NCBI RefSeq assembly: GCF_029338315.1
Contig: NZ_CP119794.1
Location: 1,922,001 to 1,986,000 of the forward strand
Length of the DNA stretch: 64,000 nt
Reading direction: 5' to 3'
Origin: Haloarcula regularis
GTDB lineage: Archaea; Halobacteriota; Halobacteria; Halobacteriales; Haloarculaceae
This document shows, one piece after another, positions 11,138 to 20,680 of this stretch. The position numbers and the translations under genes are program-made. A model generated the notes under the pieces. The model saw only the letters and a list, made by a program, of their open reading frames with translations, did not search any database and had not been told where the DNA came from. Position 1 is the first letter of the stretch. The number at the start of each line of letters is the position of its first letter.

Positions 11138-11625
11138 CAGTCGCCGTCCGCTTCGACCAGCGCTTCCAGGGCGTCGAGTTCCTCGCGGGTCCCCAGCGCG
11201 ACGAGGATATCGCCCGCGTGGAACGAGTCGTCGGGATCGGGGTTGGGAATCGTCTCGCCCCCGCGCTGGATGGCGATGACGGAGGCTCCCGTCCGCTTGC
11301 GCAGGTTGGCGTCGGCGAGCGTCTGGCCGTCCAGGCCACACCCCGTCTCGACGTCGACCCACTCGATGATGGCGTCGCCAAGCGGGACGTCGACGTCGCT
11401 CAGCTCCACGGGCTGGAAGTACGCTCCCTGGATGATGGCACCGACCTCGCGGGCGCGCTGGCCCGAGAGCGTGAAGAGTCGCTCGGCGTCCGCGTCGGGG
11501 TCGGACTTGTGGAAGAACTCGCGTTTGCCGTCGTGGTGCAACACCAGGACGAGGCGCTCCCCGCCGTCTAAGTCGACCTCGAACTTCTTGCCGACGCCGG
11601 GGACGTCGGTCTCGTAGACGGTCAT
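11137..11625 (-). CDS. TrkA-C (RCK C-terminal) regulatory subunit of the antiporter
   Basis: A 162-residue cytosolic protein that ends in a TrkA-C/RCK-C domain (about residues 78-158). This shows the typical A-N-L-R-K-R-T-G-A-S-V-I-A-I core and F-H-A-G-D-I-L-V-A-L-G-T ending. Residues 1-70 form a separate N-terminal domain, opening M-T-V-Y-E-T-D-V-P-G-V-G-K, as seen in KhtT-like proteins. Its TGA overlaps the ATG of the downstream antiporter by one base, so the two are translated as a pair. KhtT-like subunits gate the antiporter in response to nucleotides or pH; that role here is inferred from family and context. Confidence 0.88.
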   Translation of the reverse strand: MTVYETDVPGVGKKFEVDLDGGERLVLVLHHDGKREFFHKSDPDADAERLFTLSGQRAREVGAIIQGAYFQPVELSDVDVPLGDAIIEWVDVETGCGLDGQTLADANLRKRTGASVIAIQRGGETIPNPDPDDSFHAGDILVALGTREELDALEALVEADGD

Positions 11626-11671
11626 ACCGGAGTAACTCGGCGAGCGGAGATAAATTTCGGGCCCGTGGCCG

Positions 11672-12133
11672 TCACTCGACGGCGAGGATCTCGACCTCGA
11701 AGGTCAGCGTCTCGCCGGCCAGGTCGTGGTTGAAGTCGACACGAACGACCTCGTCGTCGACGTGAGAGACAGTGCCCGGGAGGCCCTGTTCGGTCTGGAT
11801 CTGCATGCCCTCCCGGGGCGTGTGGCCCTCGACCATCGCGGCGAAATCGTCGGCGTCGTACTCGACGACCCGATCTTCGCTTCGCTCGCCGTACCCCGCT
11901 TCGGGCGGGATGGTGACGGTATCGGTGTCGCCCTCAACCATTCCTTCGAGGGCATCGTCCAGGCCCTCGATGACCTGGCCGGACCCGACCTCGACCGTGA
12001 GCGGACTGAACTCGCGGGCCGTCTCAAGGCCCGCCTCCTCGGCGACCGACTCGCGGGAGGTGTCGAAGACGGTCCCGTCGTCGTGGCGACCGACGTACTC
12101 GATGGTGACTGTGTCACCGGCAGTGATCGGCAT
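11672..12133 (-). CDS. FKBP-type peptidyl-prolyl isomerase (SlyD-like)
   Basis: A 153-residue cytosolic PPIase that speeds cis-trans proline isomerisation and acts as a chaperone. The FKBP start T-V-T-I-E-Y-V-G-R and D-G-T-V-F-D-T-S are followed by V-I-E-G-L-D-D-A-L-E-G-M. The fold is interrupted by an inserted flap domain (about residues 75-125), as in archaeal short FKBPs and SlyD. It ends with the strand L-T-F-E-V-E-I-L. It lacks a histidine-rich metal tail. It is in the same direction as the antiporter pair, 47 bases upstream of it. Confidence 0.93.
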   Translation of the reverse strand: MPITAGDTVTIEYVGRHDDGTVFDTSRESVAEEAGLETAREFSPLTVEVGSGQVIEGLDDALEGMVEGDTDTVTIPPEAGYGERSEDRVVEYDADDFAAMVEGHTPREGMQIQTEQGLPGTVSHVDDEVVRVDFNHDLAGETLTFEVEILAVE

Positions 12134-12186
12134 AGCGGCGAGACGCGAAGGCGACTGATAAAGGACGGGGTCCGTGGCCGTCGCGC

Positions 12187-14247
<2,061 letters not shown>

Positions 14248-14300
14248 TACCCGAGGGTAGGGCTGGATGAACTTGAGGCTAGCGAGAGTCTGAGCGGTAG

Positions 14301-14633
14301 TGTTTAGTGAAGCGGTATTCGGGTTGTAGAGCCAGAAAGCCCCACCCATGCCGGCTGGCCATCCGGCTTCGGGTGGGGCTGAAAGGCAGCGAGGGACCGG
14401 CGGTCCCTCGGGCCGTGCGAACGGGCACGCAGTGCCCGTGAGCAGAGGCCGTGCTATCGGCGAACCCCGACGACGTCACCGAAAGACGCGACGCGTCTTT
14501 CGAGATGCTGAAAATCGCCGCTGGCGATCTTCAGATCACAAGCACCTACCGGAGCGCAGCGAGTCGCGGGAGCCGATAGCACGGGGCTTTCTGGCTGTTC
14601 ACGATCTGAATCCCTTAACTAAACACCGCCGTC
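14301..14633 (+). mobile_element. Hairpin-rich terminal-inverted-repeat element, copy A
   Basis: Non-coding element just upstream of uvrB. Ends are TGTTTAGTGAAG (14301-14312) and the inverted CTTAACTAAACA (14614-14625), followed by CCGCCGTC, which also follows copy C. Inside each end is GCCAGAAAGCCCC in inverted orientation (from 14331; to about 14597). The left arm forms a stem AGCCCCACCC/GGGTGGGGCT (14338-14347 with 14371-14380). Further stems include one with a GAGGGACC/GGTCCCTC core, one of CGGGCAC/GTGCCCG, the perfect 11-base CGAAAGACGCG/CGCGTCTTTCG (14480-14502) and one built on ATCGCC/GGCGAT. There is no open frame. The build resembles a MITE. Confidence 0.75.
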
Positions 14634-14851
14634 TGAGCGGAGCGAAGACTCTCGAACCGGAGCGGCGATCAGCGGGAGCCGTGGAGGCTAGCGAGGCACA
14701 CGAGCGAAGCGAGTGGGCCTCGACATGCGACGCGGGGAGCACCGCGACCCGCGGAGCACCGGGCGACGCGAATGGACCTCGAACTAGCGCAGCGGAGAGT
14801 CTTGCGGCCCACTGAGCGAGAGCTGAAACAAGTGAGAGAGTCCCCGCCGCG
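14634..14851. other. Unassigned sequence beside element A
   Basis: About 220 bases between element A and the small zinc-finger gene. It contains repeated gcgaagcgag-like and gagcggagcgaag-like strings and no supported coding frame. It might be remnant element sequence, but I see no second terminal repeat. Confidence 0.35.
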
Positions 14852-15013
14852 TCAGGGTTCCTGAGCCTCGAACGGGAGGTCACTGGGGTCCTCGACGACG
14901 AGCCACCACTTCTGGTTGCCGTCGGCGTGGCGGGTCTCGACGTGGTTGCGCCACGGTTCGAACCGGTCGAAGTCGCGTCCACAGATGTGACACCGGTAGT
15001 GATGTTTCGGCAT
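14852..15013 (-). CDS. Small C2H2-type zinc-finger protein
   Basis: A 53-residue protein that starts M-P-K-H-H-Y-R-C-H-I-C-G-R-D-F and continues to H-V-E-T-R-H. This gives a classic C-x2-C-x12-H-x4-H finger at residues 8-29, with the F and W positions of the C2H2 core filled. After the finger come W-W-L-V-V-E-D and an acidic tail. The stop is the TGA at 14852-14854 and the start is the ATG complementary to 15011-15013. Short one-finger proteins of this kind are common in haloarchaea and can bind DNA or RNA or mediate protein contacts; the target is unknown. It is downstream of and co-directional with the gene at 15054, with a 40-base gap. Confidence 0.8.
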   Translation of the reverse strand: MPKHHYRCHICGRDFDRFEPWRNHVETRHADGNQKWWLVVEDPSDLPFEAQEP

Positions 15014-15053
15014 GCCCGAGCTAACGGGCGCCGGCGCGATAGTAACGAGGGGC

Positions 15054-15668
15054 TTAACAGATCGGCTTGGGGTTGACCCCTAGGTTCTCCAGCGTCTCGA
15101 AGAACTCATCGTAGGCCGCCTCGACGACGGCGATCGCGGCGTCGCGGGCGCGCTCCCAGTCGTCCTCGCCTTCACAGACGGTATCGAGCAGGTCGCTGGT
15201 CTCCTCGCGCAGGTCGACGACGTCGCTCCCGGCGCTGCGGAACGTGCTCGCGGTCTGGGGGTCGGCCTGGCCGGTGAAGAAGCCGGTAAGCTGTTCTTTG
15301 ATCTTCTTGTCGACGAGCGTCCAGGCGAGCAGGCCGCCCAGGCGGGCGACGGTCCCGTCGATGTCGTCGAGCGTGTCGTGCATCGCCGGCGTCCAGTCGG
15401 CGGGGTCGGCGTCGAGACTCACCAGGCGGTTCTCGGCGGCCTCGGCCGCGTCGGCAAACAGGGCCGCCGCTGTGTCGTCGGGCTCGTCGTCGGCCCAGGC
15501 CGCGAACGTCTCGCTGGCGGCGGCCTCGCGGGCGGCCGCGGCGGCGAAGACAGTGGCTTCGTCCATCTCGCCGCGCGTGTCGGCGTAGAGCGTCTTCGAG
15601 GAGCCGAGCCGCGAGAGCTCGGTCTGTTTGTCGTCCGTGACGTCGTCGATGAGAGCCGCTGTGTCCAT
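15054..15668 (-). CDS. Conserved-looking helical haloarchaeal protein
   Basis: A 204-residue soluble, acidic protein that is almost entirely predicted helix, rich in Ala, Asp and Glu, with no signal peptide or membrane segment. It opens M-D-T-A-A-L-I-D-D-V-T and ends in V-N-P-K-P-I-C. Its single cysteine is the last residue. The length and regular helices suggest a four-helix (ferritin-like) arrangement, but I see no clear E-x-x-H metal pairs to support that. It lies between rnpB and the small zinc-finger gene, all on the minus strand. The start is the ATG complementary to 15666-15668. Confidence 0.7.
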   Translation of the reverse strand: MDTAALIDDVTDDKQTELSRLGSSKTLYADTRGEMDEATVFAAAAAREAAASETFAAWADDEPDDTAAALFADAAEAAENRLVSLDADPADWTPAMHDTLDDIDGTVARLGGLLAWTLVDKKIKEQLTGFFTGQADPQTASTFRSAGSDVVDLREETSDLLDTVCEGEDDWERARDAAIAVVEAAYDEFFETLENLGVNPKPIC

Positions 15669-15744
15669 ACCCGTCACTGCGGGCGGACCGTGCTTGTAAC
15701 CATCGTTAGCGCGACTGTCACGCTCGCGGGGCAGCGGCGTCGGC

Positions 15745-16200
15745 ACTCGACGCGTCGCGGCTGAGGGGAGTAAGCCCCCTTCTGTTCGGGCCGGCATTCG
15801 GCTCAGCGGCCACGTCCGAGCGCTCTCGCGCGGTGTCGAACTACCTGTCGACGCGGCCTTGCACCGGAGAGGATTCGCCGTTCCATCGGTCCGTCGGGGG
15901 CGTTGGGCGCCGTCAGGCGGCCAACGTTGATCCTCGGTGGGTTAACTCCCCCTTCCTTCGGCAGCGTGGGGCGCAAAGCGGCCCACGGAAGCCTCGGTCG
16001 GGGTTCGCGCACCTCATCGGTCCCGCGACGACGTGTCGTTGCTGTTCCATCGCCGACGGTCTCCCGCCCCGGACTTGCGCCCGGTCACCTGTTCGACGGG
16101 TGGGGGGACTTTCCTCATGCCTCGCGGCACGGGAGCCGGCCTCCCTCTGCCAGTGGCGAGTAGACGACTGGCGCCGATAAGGCTTGCCCACCCACCTTTT
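15745..16200 (-). ncRNA. rnpB: RNase P RNA (archaeal type)
   Basis: The catalytic RNA that trims tRNA 5' leaders. On the minus strand the universal CR-I signature gaggaaagtcc is at about 16107-16117, preceded by a GGGAG/CTCCC stem and a CCAGT/ACTGG stem. Then come gaccgggcgcaagtccgg, ggaacagcaacgacac and gatgaggtgcgcgaacc. The 3' region has gaacagaagggggctta (about 15774-15790), which can pair with aagtccccc to make helix P4, including the conserved ACAGAA. Both ends are approximate because I could not fold P1 with certainty. The length of about 450 nt fits haloarchaeal examples. It is transcribed with, or just before, the gene at 15054. Confidence 0.93.
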
Positions 16201-16211
16201 TCCACGGGGGC

Positions 16212-16320
16212 ATCGCGCTCGCCGTCGGCGAGCGCTCACCCCCCGCGCAAAAATCTGGATCAAAAAGGCCGGTCGCTCGCTGCGCTCGCGACCGGGGAAC
16301 CGGCGGCGTCGCCGCCGGAT
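16212..16320. repeat. Cluster of GC-rich hairpins upstream of rnpB
   Basis: Three close palindromes lie in the rnpB upstream region: gcgctcgccgtcggcgagcgc (about 16216-16236), ggtcgctcgctgcgctcgcgacc (16271-16293) and ccggcggcgtcgccgccgg (about 16300-16318). The string gaccggggaaccggcggcgtcg (16290-16311) recurs exactly at 16530-16551 inside the next gene. No coding frame is supported here. The hairpins could end transcripts arriving from 16437 or be repeat debris. Confidence 0.5.
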
Positions 16321-16436
16321 GCTGGTTGTGGGCCTGCCTGTCCCCGTCGCCGGCGACGAGACGCCGGCGCGGCCACGGTAGTCGTTCGGTCACGTCGTCG
16401 TCTCGACGGTGACCCGAAAGAGCGCGTCTGCGGGGG

Positions 16437-16796
16437 TCAGTTGCAGGTCGCTGCGGCGTAGTACCGGGTCCGGTCGGCGTCGTCGGGGAGCCGGACCACC
16501 GAGGGGTCCTCGACGGTGGCGGTCGTCGTGACCGGGGAACCGGCGGCGTCGGCCTTCGTCACGGCCCGGTGGACCGGCGAGACGAACTCGAAGTCGTCGT
16601 GGCGGTGGACCGTCGCGTCGGCCGGGACGCTGTCGACGGGGGCGGCGGTCACAGTGACCGACACAGGCTGATCCGACGGGGAGGTCCCGCCAGTGGCAAA
16701 GAAGAACAGAGCGACCACGAGGAGGGAACCCAGGAGGACGGCGAGCAGCGGGCGGAGCGCCCGGGCGTCGGCGTTCGGGGAGGGCACGTGACGCAT
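16437..16796 (-). CDS. Small membrane-anchored protein, function unknown
   Basis: A 119-residue protein with one membrane segment at about residues 16-38 (L-L-A-V-L-L-G-S-L-L-V-V-A-L-F-F-F) and an outside-facing domain rich in Val, Thr and Asp. The domain includes T-V-H-R-H-D-D-F-E-F and ends Y-Y-A-A-A-T-C-N. This is the type II topology of many small haloarchaeal surface proteins. The segment R-A-V-T-K-A-D-A-A-G-S-P-V-T-T is coded by a 22-base string also present just downstream at 16290. The start is the ATG complementary to 16794-16796. No function can be assigned. Confidence 0.6.
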   Translation of the reverse strand: MRHVPSPNADARALRPLLAVLLGSLLVVALFFFATGGTSPSDQPVSVTVTAAPVDSVPADATVHRHDDFEFVSPVHRAVTKADAAGSPVTTTATVEDPSVVRLPDDADRTRYYAAATCN

Positions 16797-16866
16797 AGCT
16801 GGCGGTCGGAGCGCGACACCGGAGTGTCTTGTGATGGCTCGACAGGACAGGCGCGTCCCGGTCGGG

Positions 16867-17143
16867 TCACTCGATGGGCTCGACCACGGAGACCCGGCGG
16901 TCGGCGTCGACGGTCACCCGGAAACCGGCATAGCGGAACGTCACCCGGCCGTTCGTCCGGTCGCCCGCGAAGAGGGCGTCGAGCGCGTCCGGGTCGATCA
17001 CGTCGGTCAGACTCGGGAGCGCCGTCGGGGCCGTCCCCGCCGCGTCCGCCACCGATTCGACGACCCTGCGACTCGCCTCGTCGACGGCCCCGTCGTTCGT
17101 CTCTGCTCGTGACTCCCGCTTTGGTCCCCACCTGTGAAGACAT
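16867..17143 (-). CDS. HalOD1 output-domain protein, second copy (frameshifted)
   Basis: A short HalOD1-type protein, about 91 residues when one base is removed from the CCCC run at 17126-17129. The corrected protein runs from M-S-S-Q-V-G-P-K-R-E-S through A-S-R-R-V-V-E-S-V-A-D-A-A-G to F-R-Y-A-G-F-R-V-T-V-D-A-D-R-R-V. The helix-then-beta order and D-x-x-x-L-D-A-L-F match the domain at 1021. The ATG at 17141-17143 lies about 30 bases from a TATA-like tttatg that is part of a palindrome, so expression is probably leaderless and may be controlled. Its role is unknown. Confidence 0.65.
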
Positions 17144-17155
17144 GACAGTCACACC

Positions 17156-17175
17156 TTATGTTCAACTGTACATAA
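17156..17175 (-). promoter_or_regulatory. Palindrome overlapping a TATA-like box
   Basis: TTATGT (17156-17161) and its inverse ACATAA (17170-17175), separated by 8 bases, lie 13-32 bases upstream of the HalOD1 start at 17143. The right half overlaps the TATA-like tttatg on the minus strand, a position where a bound repressor would block transcription factor B/TBP. Confidence 0.45.
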
Positions 17176-17272
17176 AATCGCGTCAGACGCGCGTCAGCCG
17201 TCCGGCTCCCGTTGCGCCGGGCAACCGCACTCGAAAGTCGCCGCGACGCCCGTCGGCGAGCGTCCGGCAGGC

Positions 17273-19084
17273 TCAGTCGTCGGAGGCGAGCGGCTGGCCC
17301 TGGCCGTCGGTGGGCGCGGGCGAGGCCCCCATGTCGTCGTCCTCGGCGTAGGGGTACCACGTCATCTTCGTGTTGTGCATGTACGGGTCCTCGTAGTCCG
17401 TCTCCTCGGGTTCGACCAGGTCCGCGAGCGTCTCCTCGTCGCGGGCCTCGACGAAGTCCCGGAAGGTCTCTCGCTCGACGGCTTCGCCGTCTCGCCCTCG
17501 CTGTCCCTCCGGGACAGCGCGCTCCTCCCGCAGCTCTTTGAAGTTCTCGACGAGGTTCTTGATCGCACCGGGTACCTCGTCGGCGGGCACGCGCATCGCC
17601 ACCCAGTCGGCGAAGCGCGGATCGTCGCCCAGGCCGCCGCCCAGGCCGATGTCCAGCGCCTCGACGGGTTCGCCGTCCTTGCGGGTCTTCATCCCGCGCA
17701 GGGAGACGTCGGCGATCTGGGGCTGGGCGCAGGAGGCGGTACAGCCCGAGAGGTGGATGTGGAACTCGTCGTGGTCGGCAGGCAGGTCGACGTTGTCGCG
17801 CAGCCAGCGGGCGTAGCGGACCTGACGGTTCTTCGTCTCCACGATGGAGAGCGAACAGAACTCCGTGCCCGTACAGGCGATCGAGCCGCGCATGAACGGC
17901 GAGGGGTCGGGTGAGTAGTCCTCGAGCAGCGGCTCTGCGAGGAACTCGTCGAGGTCTTCCTCGGCGATGTCCGTGACGATGACGTTCTGGCGCTGAGTCA
18001 GGCGGACCTCGCCGGAGCCGTACTCGTCGGCGAGTTCGGCCAGTTCCAGCGTGTCGTCGGCACCCATCCGGCCGACCAGGACGTTCAACCCGACGTAGTA
18101 GTTGCCGTCGGGCTGTTCGGTGACGCCGACGTGATCGTTGTGGCCGGCCTGCGTCCCGGTGTTGTAGGTGTACTGGTCGCGCATGTCCTCGCCGGCGGTG
18201 GGCAGCTCGAAGTCGACGAACTCCTCCTGGAGGACCGAGCGCATCTTCTCGGTGCCCCACTCGTCGACGAGGAACTTGATGCGGGCGTTGAAGCGGTCCT
18301 CGCGGTCGCCGTACTCGCGGAAGAGCGCGGACATGCCGTGGGCGACGTCGGCGGCCTGCTCCGGAGGCACCCAGACGTCCAGCGAGCGAGCCAGTCGCGG
18401 TTCCTTCCGGGAGAGGCCGCCGCCGACGCGGACGTTGAAGCCGAGTTCGCCGCCCTTCTCGGCGGGCTCGAAGGCCAGATCGTTGATGTCGCCCTGGCCA
18501 CAGCCCTCGTCACAGCCGGTGATGGCGACCTTCCACTTCCGGGGGAGGTTCGCGTAGTCGTCGTTGCCCTTGAACGTCTCGTTGAGCTCCTGGGCGACCG
18601 GCCAGGCGTCGACGTGTTCGTGCTTGTCCTTGCCGGCGACGGGACAGCCGACGATGTTGCGCCAGGAGTCGCCACAGGCCTGCTGGGTCGAGAGGCCGAC
18701 CGACTCCAGTCGCTCGAAGATCTCGGGGATATCCTCGAGTTTGATCCAGTGCAGCTGGATCGACTGGCGCGTGGTCCAGTCACAGTAGGCGTCGCCGAAC
18801 TCGGGGTTCTCGGCGGGCCCCTGCGCGTACTCTTTGGCGACCTCGCCGATGACCTCGAGCTGGCCCGGTTCGATGACGCCGTTTGGCGTCCCGATGCGCA
18901 TCATGAAGTACGACTCCTGGCCCGAACGCTGGTGGTACAGCCCCCACCACTTGAACCGCTCGAACCAGGCGTCCTGCTCGTCGTCCGGGATGGCCTCCCA
19001 GCCCTGCTCGGCGAACTCCATGAGGTGGTCGCGAATCTCGTTTCCGTAGACTTCGTCCTTCCAGTTCTCTACCTTGCTCGGCAT
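17273..19084 (-). CDS. nirA: Ferredoxin-dependent nitrite/sulfite reductase
   Basis: A 603-residue siroheme and [4Fe-4S] enzyme that takes nitrite to ammonium (or sulfite to sulfide) with six electrons from ferredoxin. The cluster ligands are C404 and C410 (C-T-G-T-E-F-C) and C448 and C452 (C-T-A-S-C). Two internal ferrodoxin-like half-repeats are visible, with T-T-R-Q-S-I-Q-L-H-W in the first and T-Q-R-Q-N-V-I-V in the second. The C-terminus past residue 560 is an acidic, Pro-rich tail. The nitrite role is preferred because haloarchaeal assimilatory NirA proteins have this length and the gene stands apart from sulfate genes. The short Cys-rich gene at 19179 lies upstream. Confidence 0.9.
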   Translation of the reverse strand: MPSKVENWKDEVYGNEIRDHLMEFAEQGWEAIPDDEQDAWFERFKWWGLYHQRSGQESYFMMRIGTPNGVIEPGQLEVIGEVAKEYAQGPAENPEFGDAYCDWTTRQSIQLHWIKLEDIPEIFERLESVGLSTQQACGDSWRNIVGCPVAGKDKHEHVDAWPVAQELNETFKGNDDYANLPRKWKVAITGCDEGCGQGDINDLAFEPAEKGGELGFNVRVGGGLSRKEPRLARSLDVWVPPEQAADVAHGMSALFREYGDREDRFNARIKFLVDEWGTEKMRSVLQEEFVDFELPTAGEDMRDQYTYNTGTQAGHNDHVGVTEQPDGNYYVGLNVLVGRMGADDTLELAELADEYGSGEVRLTQRQNVIVTDIAEEDLDEFLAEPLLEDYSPDPSPFMRGSIACTGTEFCSLSIVETKNRQVRYARWLRDNVDLPADHDEFHIHLSGCTASCAQPQIADVSLRGMKTRKDGEPVEALDIGLGGGLGDDPRFADWVAMRVPADEVPGAIKNLVENFKELREERAVPEGQRGRDGEAVERETFRDFVEARDEETLADLVEPEETDYEDPYMHNTKMTWYPYAEDDDMGASPAPTDGQGQPLASDD

Positions 19085-19178
19085 CGTTAGTCGTACGCCA
19101 ACCTCTAGAGAGCCGGCCTTATACGGTACACTTTGCCGTCAACCGTCTCCCCCACTGCCGGAAAACGGAAAATGTTGC

Positions 19179-19520
19179 TTACTCCTCGGGACGGGCCAGG
19201 CGGGTGCGCTTCGCCGGGAAATGGACGCTCTCGGGGACCACACCGTAGAACTCCCCCACATCCGGGTCTACGACGCGGCCGACGGTCAGCCAGTCCGTGA
19301 CGCCACTGGCACCGCAAGCGATACACTGGCCGGCGATACGCGCCTGGATGTCCGGGTGGTCGACGCCGACCTCGACGAACCCCTCGGCGAGGAAATCGGT
19401 CGTCTCACACCCACAGAAGTCGCTCCGTGCCAGCAACCACAGGTCCGAGACGTTCACTTCGCGGGCGTCGTTCACCGAGATCCAGGCGCCGTCGTCGAGC
19501 TGGTGAACGTCGGTCGTCAT
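19179..19520 (-). CDS. Cys-rich haloarchaeal protein beside nirA
   Basis: A 113-residue soluble protein with two cysteine pairs: F-C-G-C-E-T near residue 36-38 and C-I-A-C-G-A near residue 67-70. These would make a rubredoxin-like or zinc-ribbon metal site. Other visible strings are W-I-S-V-N-D-A-R-E-V and H-F-P-A-K-R-T-R-L. It lies 94 bases upstream of nirA in the same direction, so it may belong to the same regulon, perhaps in cluster insertion or electron transfer. That is inference; I do not recognise the family. Confidence 0.65.
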   Translation of the reverse strand: MTTDVHQLDDGAWISVNDAREVNVSDLWLLARSDFCGCETTDFLAEGFVEVGVDHPDIQARIAGQCIACGASGVTDWLTVGRVVDPDVGEFYGVVPESVHFPAKRTRLARPEE

Positions 19521-19774
19521 TACATCTCATTAGGTCGCCGGCGTACCTTAGCCCGTCGCCGGTCGCAAGTTTCACCGGAGTCCGGGTCGTCGCGCTCCCG
19601 TCCGACGGTGCGTGTCACCCGCTGCCACGGAAAGCGGCGTGCACAAGATAGCGGAGTCTGTTGCCTGTAAGCCGCAGTGCTGGTCGTTGTTGCAGGGGAG
19701 AGCGCCGTTAAGGGGGACGGAGTGATATGAAGGGGTACGAACGGGCCGGACCGCGCCCGACCGAGAGAGCAACG

Positions 19775-19939
19775 ATGACGAAGGCACACCAGACCCACGA
19801 CGAAACCGACGCCGAGACCGACGCCGAAGCCGAAGCGCCCGCGACCGACCACCTCGAGGACGTCGAGGACGGCTGTGGCTGTACCGAGATCTGGGAGCAC
19901 CTGAGCGAGGAGCGTGACCGTCCCGCCGACGACGACTGA
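19775..19939 (+). CDS. Very acidic small protein with C-G-C motif
   Basis: A 54-residue protein beginning M-T-K-A-H-Q-T-H-D-E-T-D, extremely rich in Asp, Glu and Thr, with a single D-G-C-G-C-T-E-I-W-E-H-L core near residues 34-45. A longer start at 19727 exists in frame, but its extra 16 residues are basic and look less natural. The C-G-C pair next to a short amphipathic helix might bind a metal or form a disulfide. It lies 39 bases before the gene at 19978. The ORF is short, so I hold it with moderate confidence. Confidence 0.5.
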   Translation: MTKAHQTHDETDAETDAEAEAPATDHLEDVEDGCGCTEIWEHLSEERDRPADDD

Positions 19940-19946
19940 CGGGATG

Positions 19947-19954
19947 CTTTTATG
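19947..19954 (+). promoter_or_regulatory. TATA-like box for the gene at 19978
   Basis: cttttatg sits about 27 bases before the ATG at 19978, the spacing of a leaderless haloarchaeal promoter. Confidence 0.5.
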
Positions 19955-19977
19955 AGTCCGCCGCCAACGGCCTACTG

Positions 19978-20646
19978 ATGCCAGACGACCACGCACCGTC
20001 GACCGACCGGAAGTCCCCGGTCGGGAAGCCGGTCATCCGCGGCGACCCGGCGCTCACCGGCCAGCGGGCCAAGGAGGCCGTCGAGTTCGACCCGGACGAC
20101 CCCGAGAGCCTCGCGCTCGCGGCCGAGACGGTGCGCCGGTTCTCCGAGAACACCGCCGGTGCCGACGACAACGTCTACATGCTCCGGGGCGCCGCGGCGT
20201 GTGCGGCGCTGGTCCGTGGCGAGGGGTCCTACAAGGACGCCGCCGCCCGCGCCGGCGGCGACGCCACCGTCTCCTTTATCCGCAAGTGGTCCCGGGTCCA
20301 CGACCTGCCGCGCTCGATCCGCGTCCACGTCGCGAAAGGCGAGATCGCTCCGACGGCCGCGAAACACATCGCCCGCGTCTCCGGGGAGGCCCGCCTCCTG
20401 CTCGCGTGGGCCGCCCTCGATCACGACCTGACGGTCCGCCAGATCCGCGCGGTCGCAAGCAGGATCAACGACGGCGCGTCGGTCGAGGCCGCCCTCGCCG
20501 AGGAAGGGTACACGCTGGGCGAGCTCACCGTCAGCATCGACCGCGACGCCTACTGCAAACTCCGCCGCGAGGCGGCCCTGGACGCCACCGACCCGAGTGC
20601 CGTCATCACCGAGTCCCTCGAATCGACGCTCGGCGACGGATCGTAA
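19978..20646 (+). CDS. Helix-turn-helix-like haloarchaeal protein
   Basis: A 222-residue soluble protein. Residues 25-60 read like a lead helix (G-Q-R-A-K-E-A-V-E-F-D). The middle contains G-S-Y-K-D-A-A-A-R-A-G-G-D-A-T-V-S-F-I, a helix-turn-helix-like segment near residue 82-100, followed by A-P-T-A-A-K-H-I-A-R-V-S-G-E-A-R. The C-terminus ends E-S-L-E-S-T-L-G-D-G-S. The pattern suggests DNA binding with similarity to ParB-like or RHH/HTH proteins of haloarchaea, but I cannot name a target. It lies directly before tRNA-Lys, in the same direction. Confidence 0.7.
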   Translation: MPDDHAPSTDRKSPVGKPVIRGDPALTGQRAKEAVEFDPDDPESLALAAETVRRFSENTAGADDNVYMLRGAAACAALVRGEGSYKDAAARAGGDATVSFIRKWSRVHDLPRSIRVHVAKGEIAPTAAKHIARVSGEARLLLAWAALDHDLTVRQIRAVASRINDGASVEAALAEEGYTLGELTVSIDRDAYCKLRREAALDATDPSAVITESLESTLGDGS

Positions 20647-20680
20647 GGCCTTAGCCGTCTGTCCACCCAGCGAGTATCGT

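Noticed and set aside
9767-11617. 616-residue frame on the plus strand over the antiporter genes
   Set aside because: Shadow of the minus-strand antiporter and TrkA-C genes; the low-complexity charged product has no recognisable fold.
14248-14349. Longer uvrB start at 14349
   Set aside because: The extension runs into repeat element A and adds residues not found in UvrB; the ATG at 14245-14247 gives the usual N-terminus.
14338-14560. CRISPR array
   Set aside because: The repeated units are hairpins of different sequence and spacing, not identical direct repeats with regular spacers.
14301-14633. Guide (omega) RNA of a TnpB element
   Set aside because: No tnpB or tnpA frame is nearby and the element has inverted repeats at both ends, unlike IS200/IS605 ends. 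It cannot be excluded without a covariance search.
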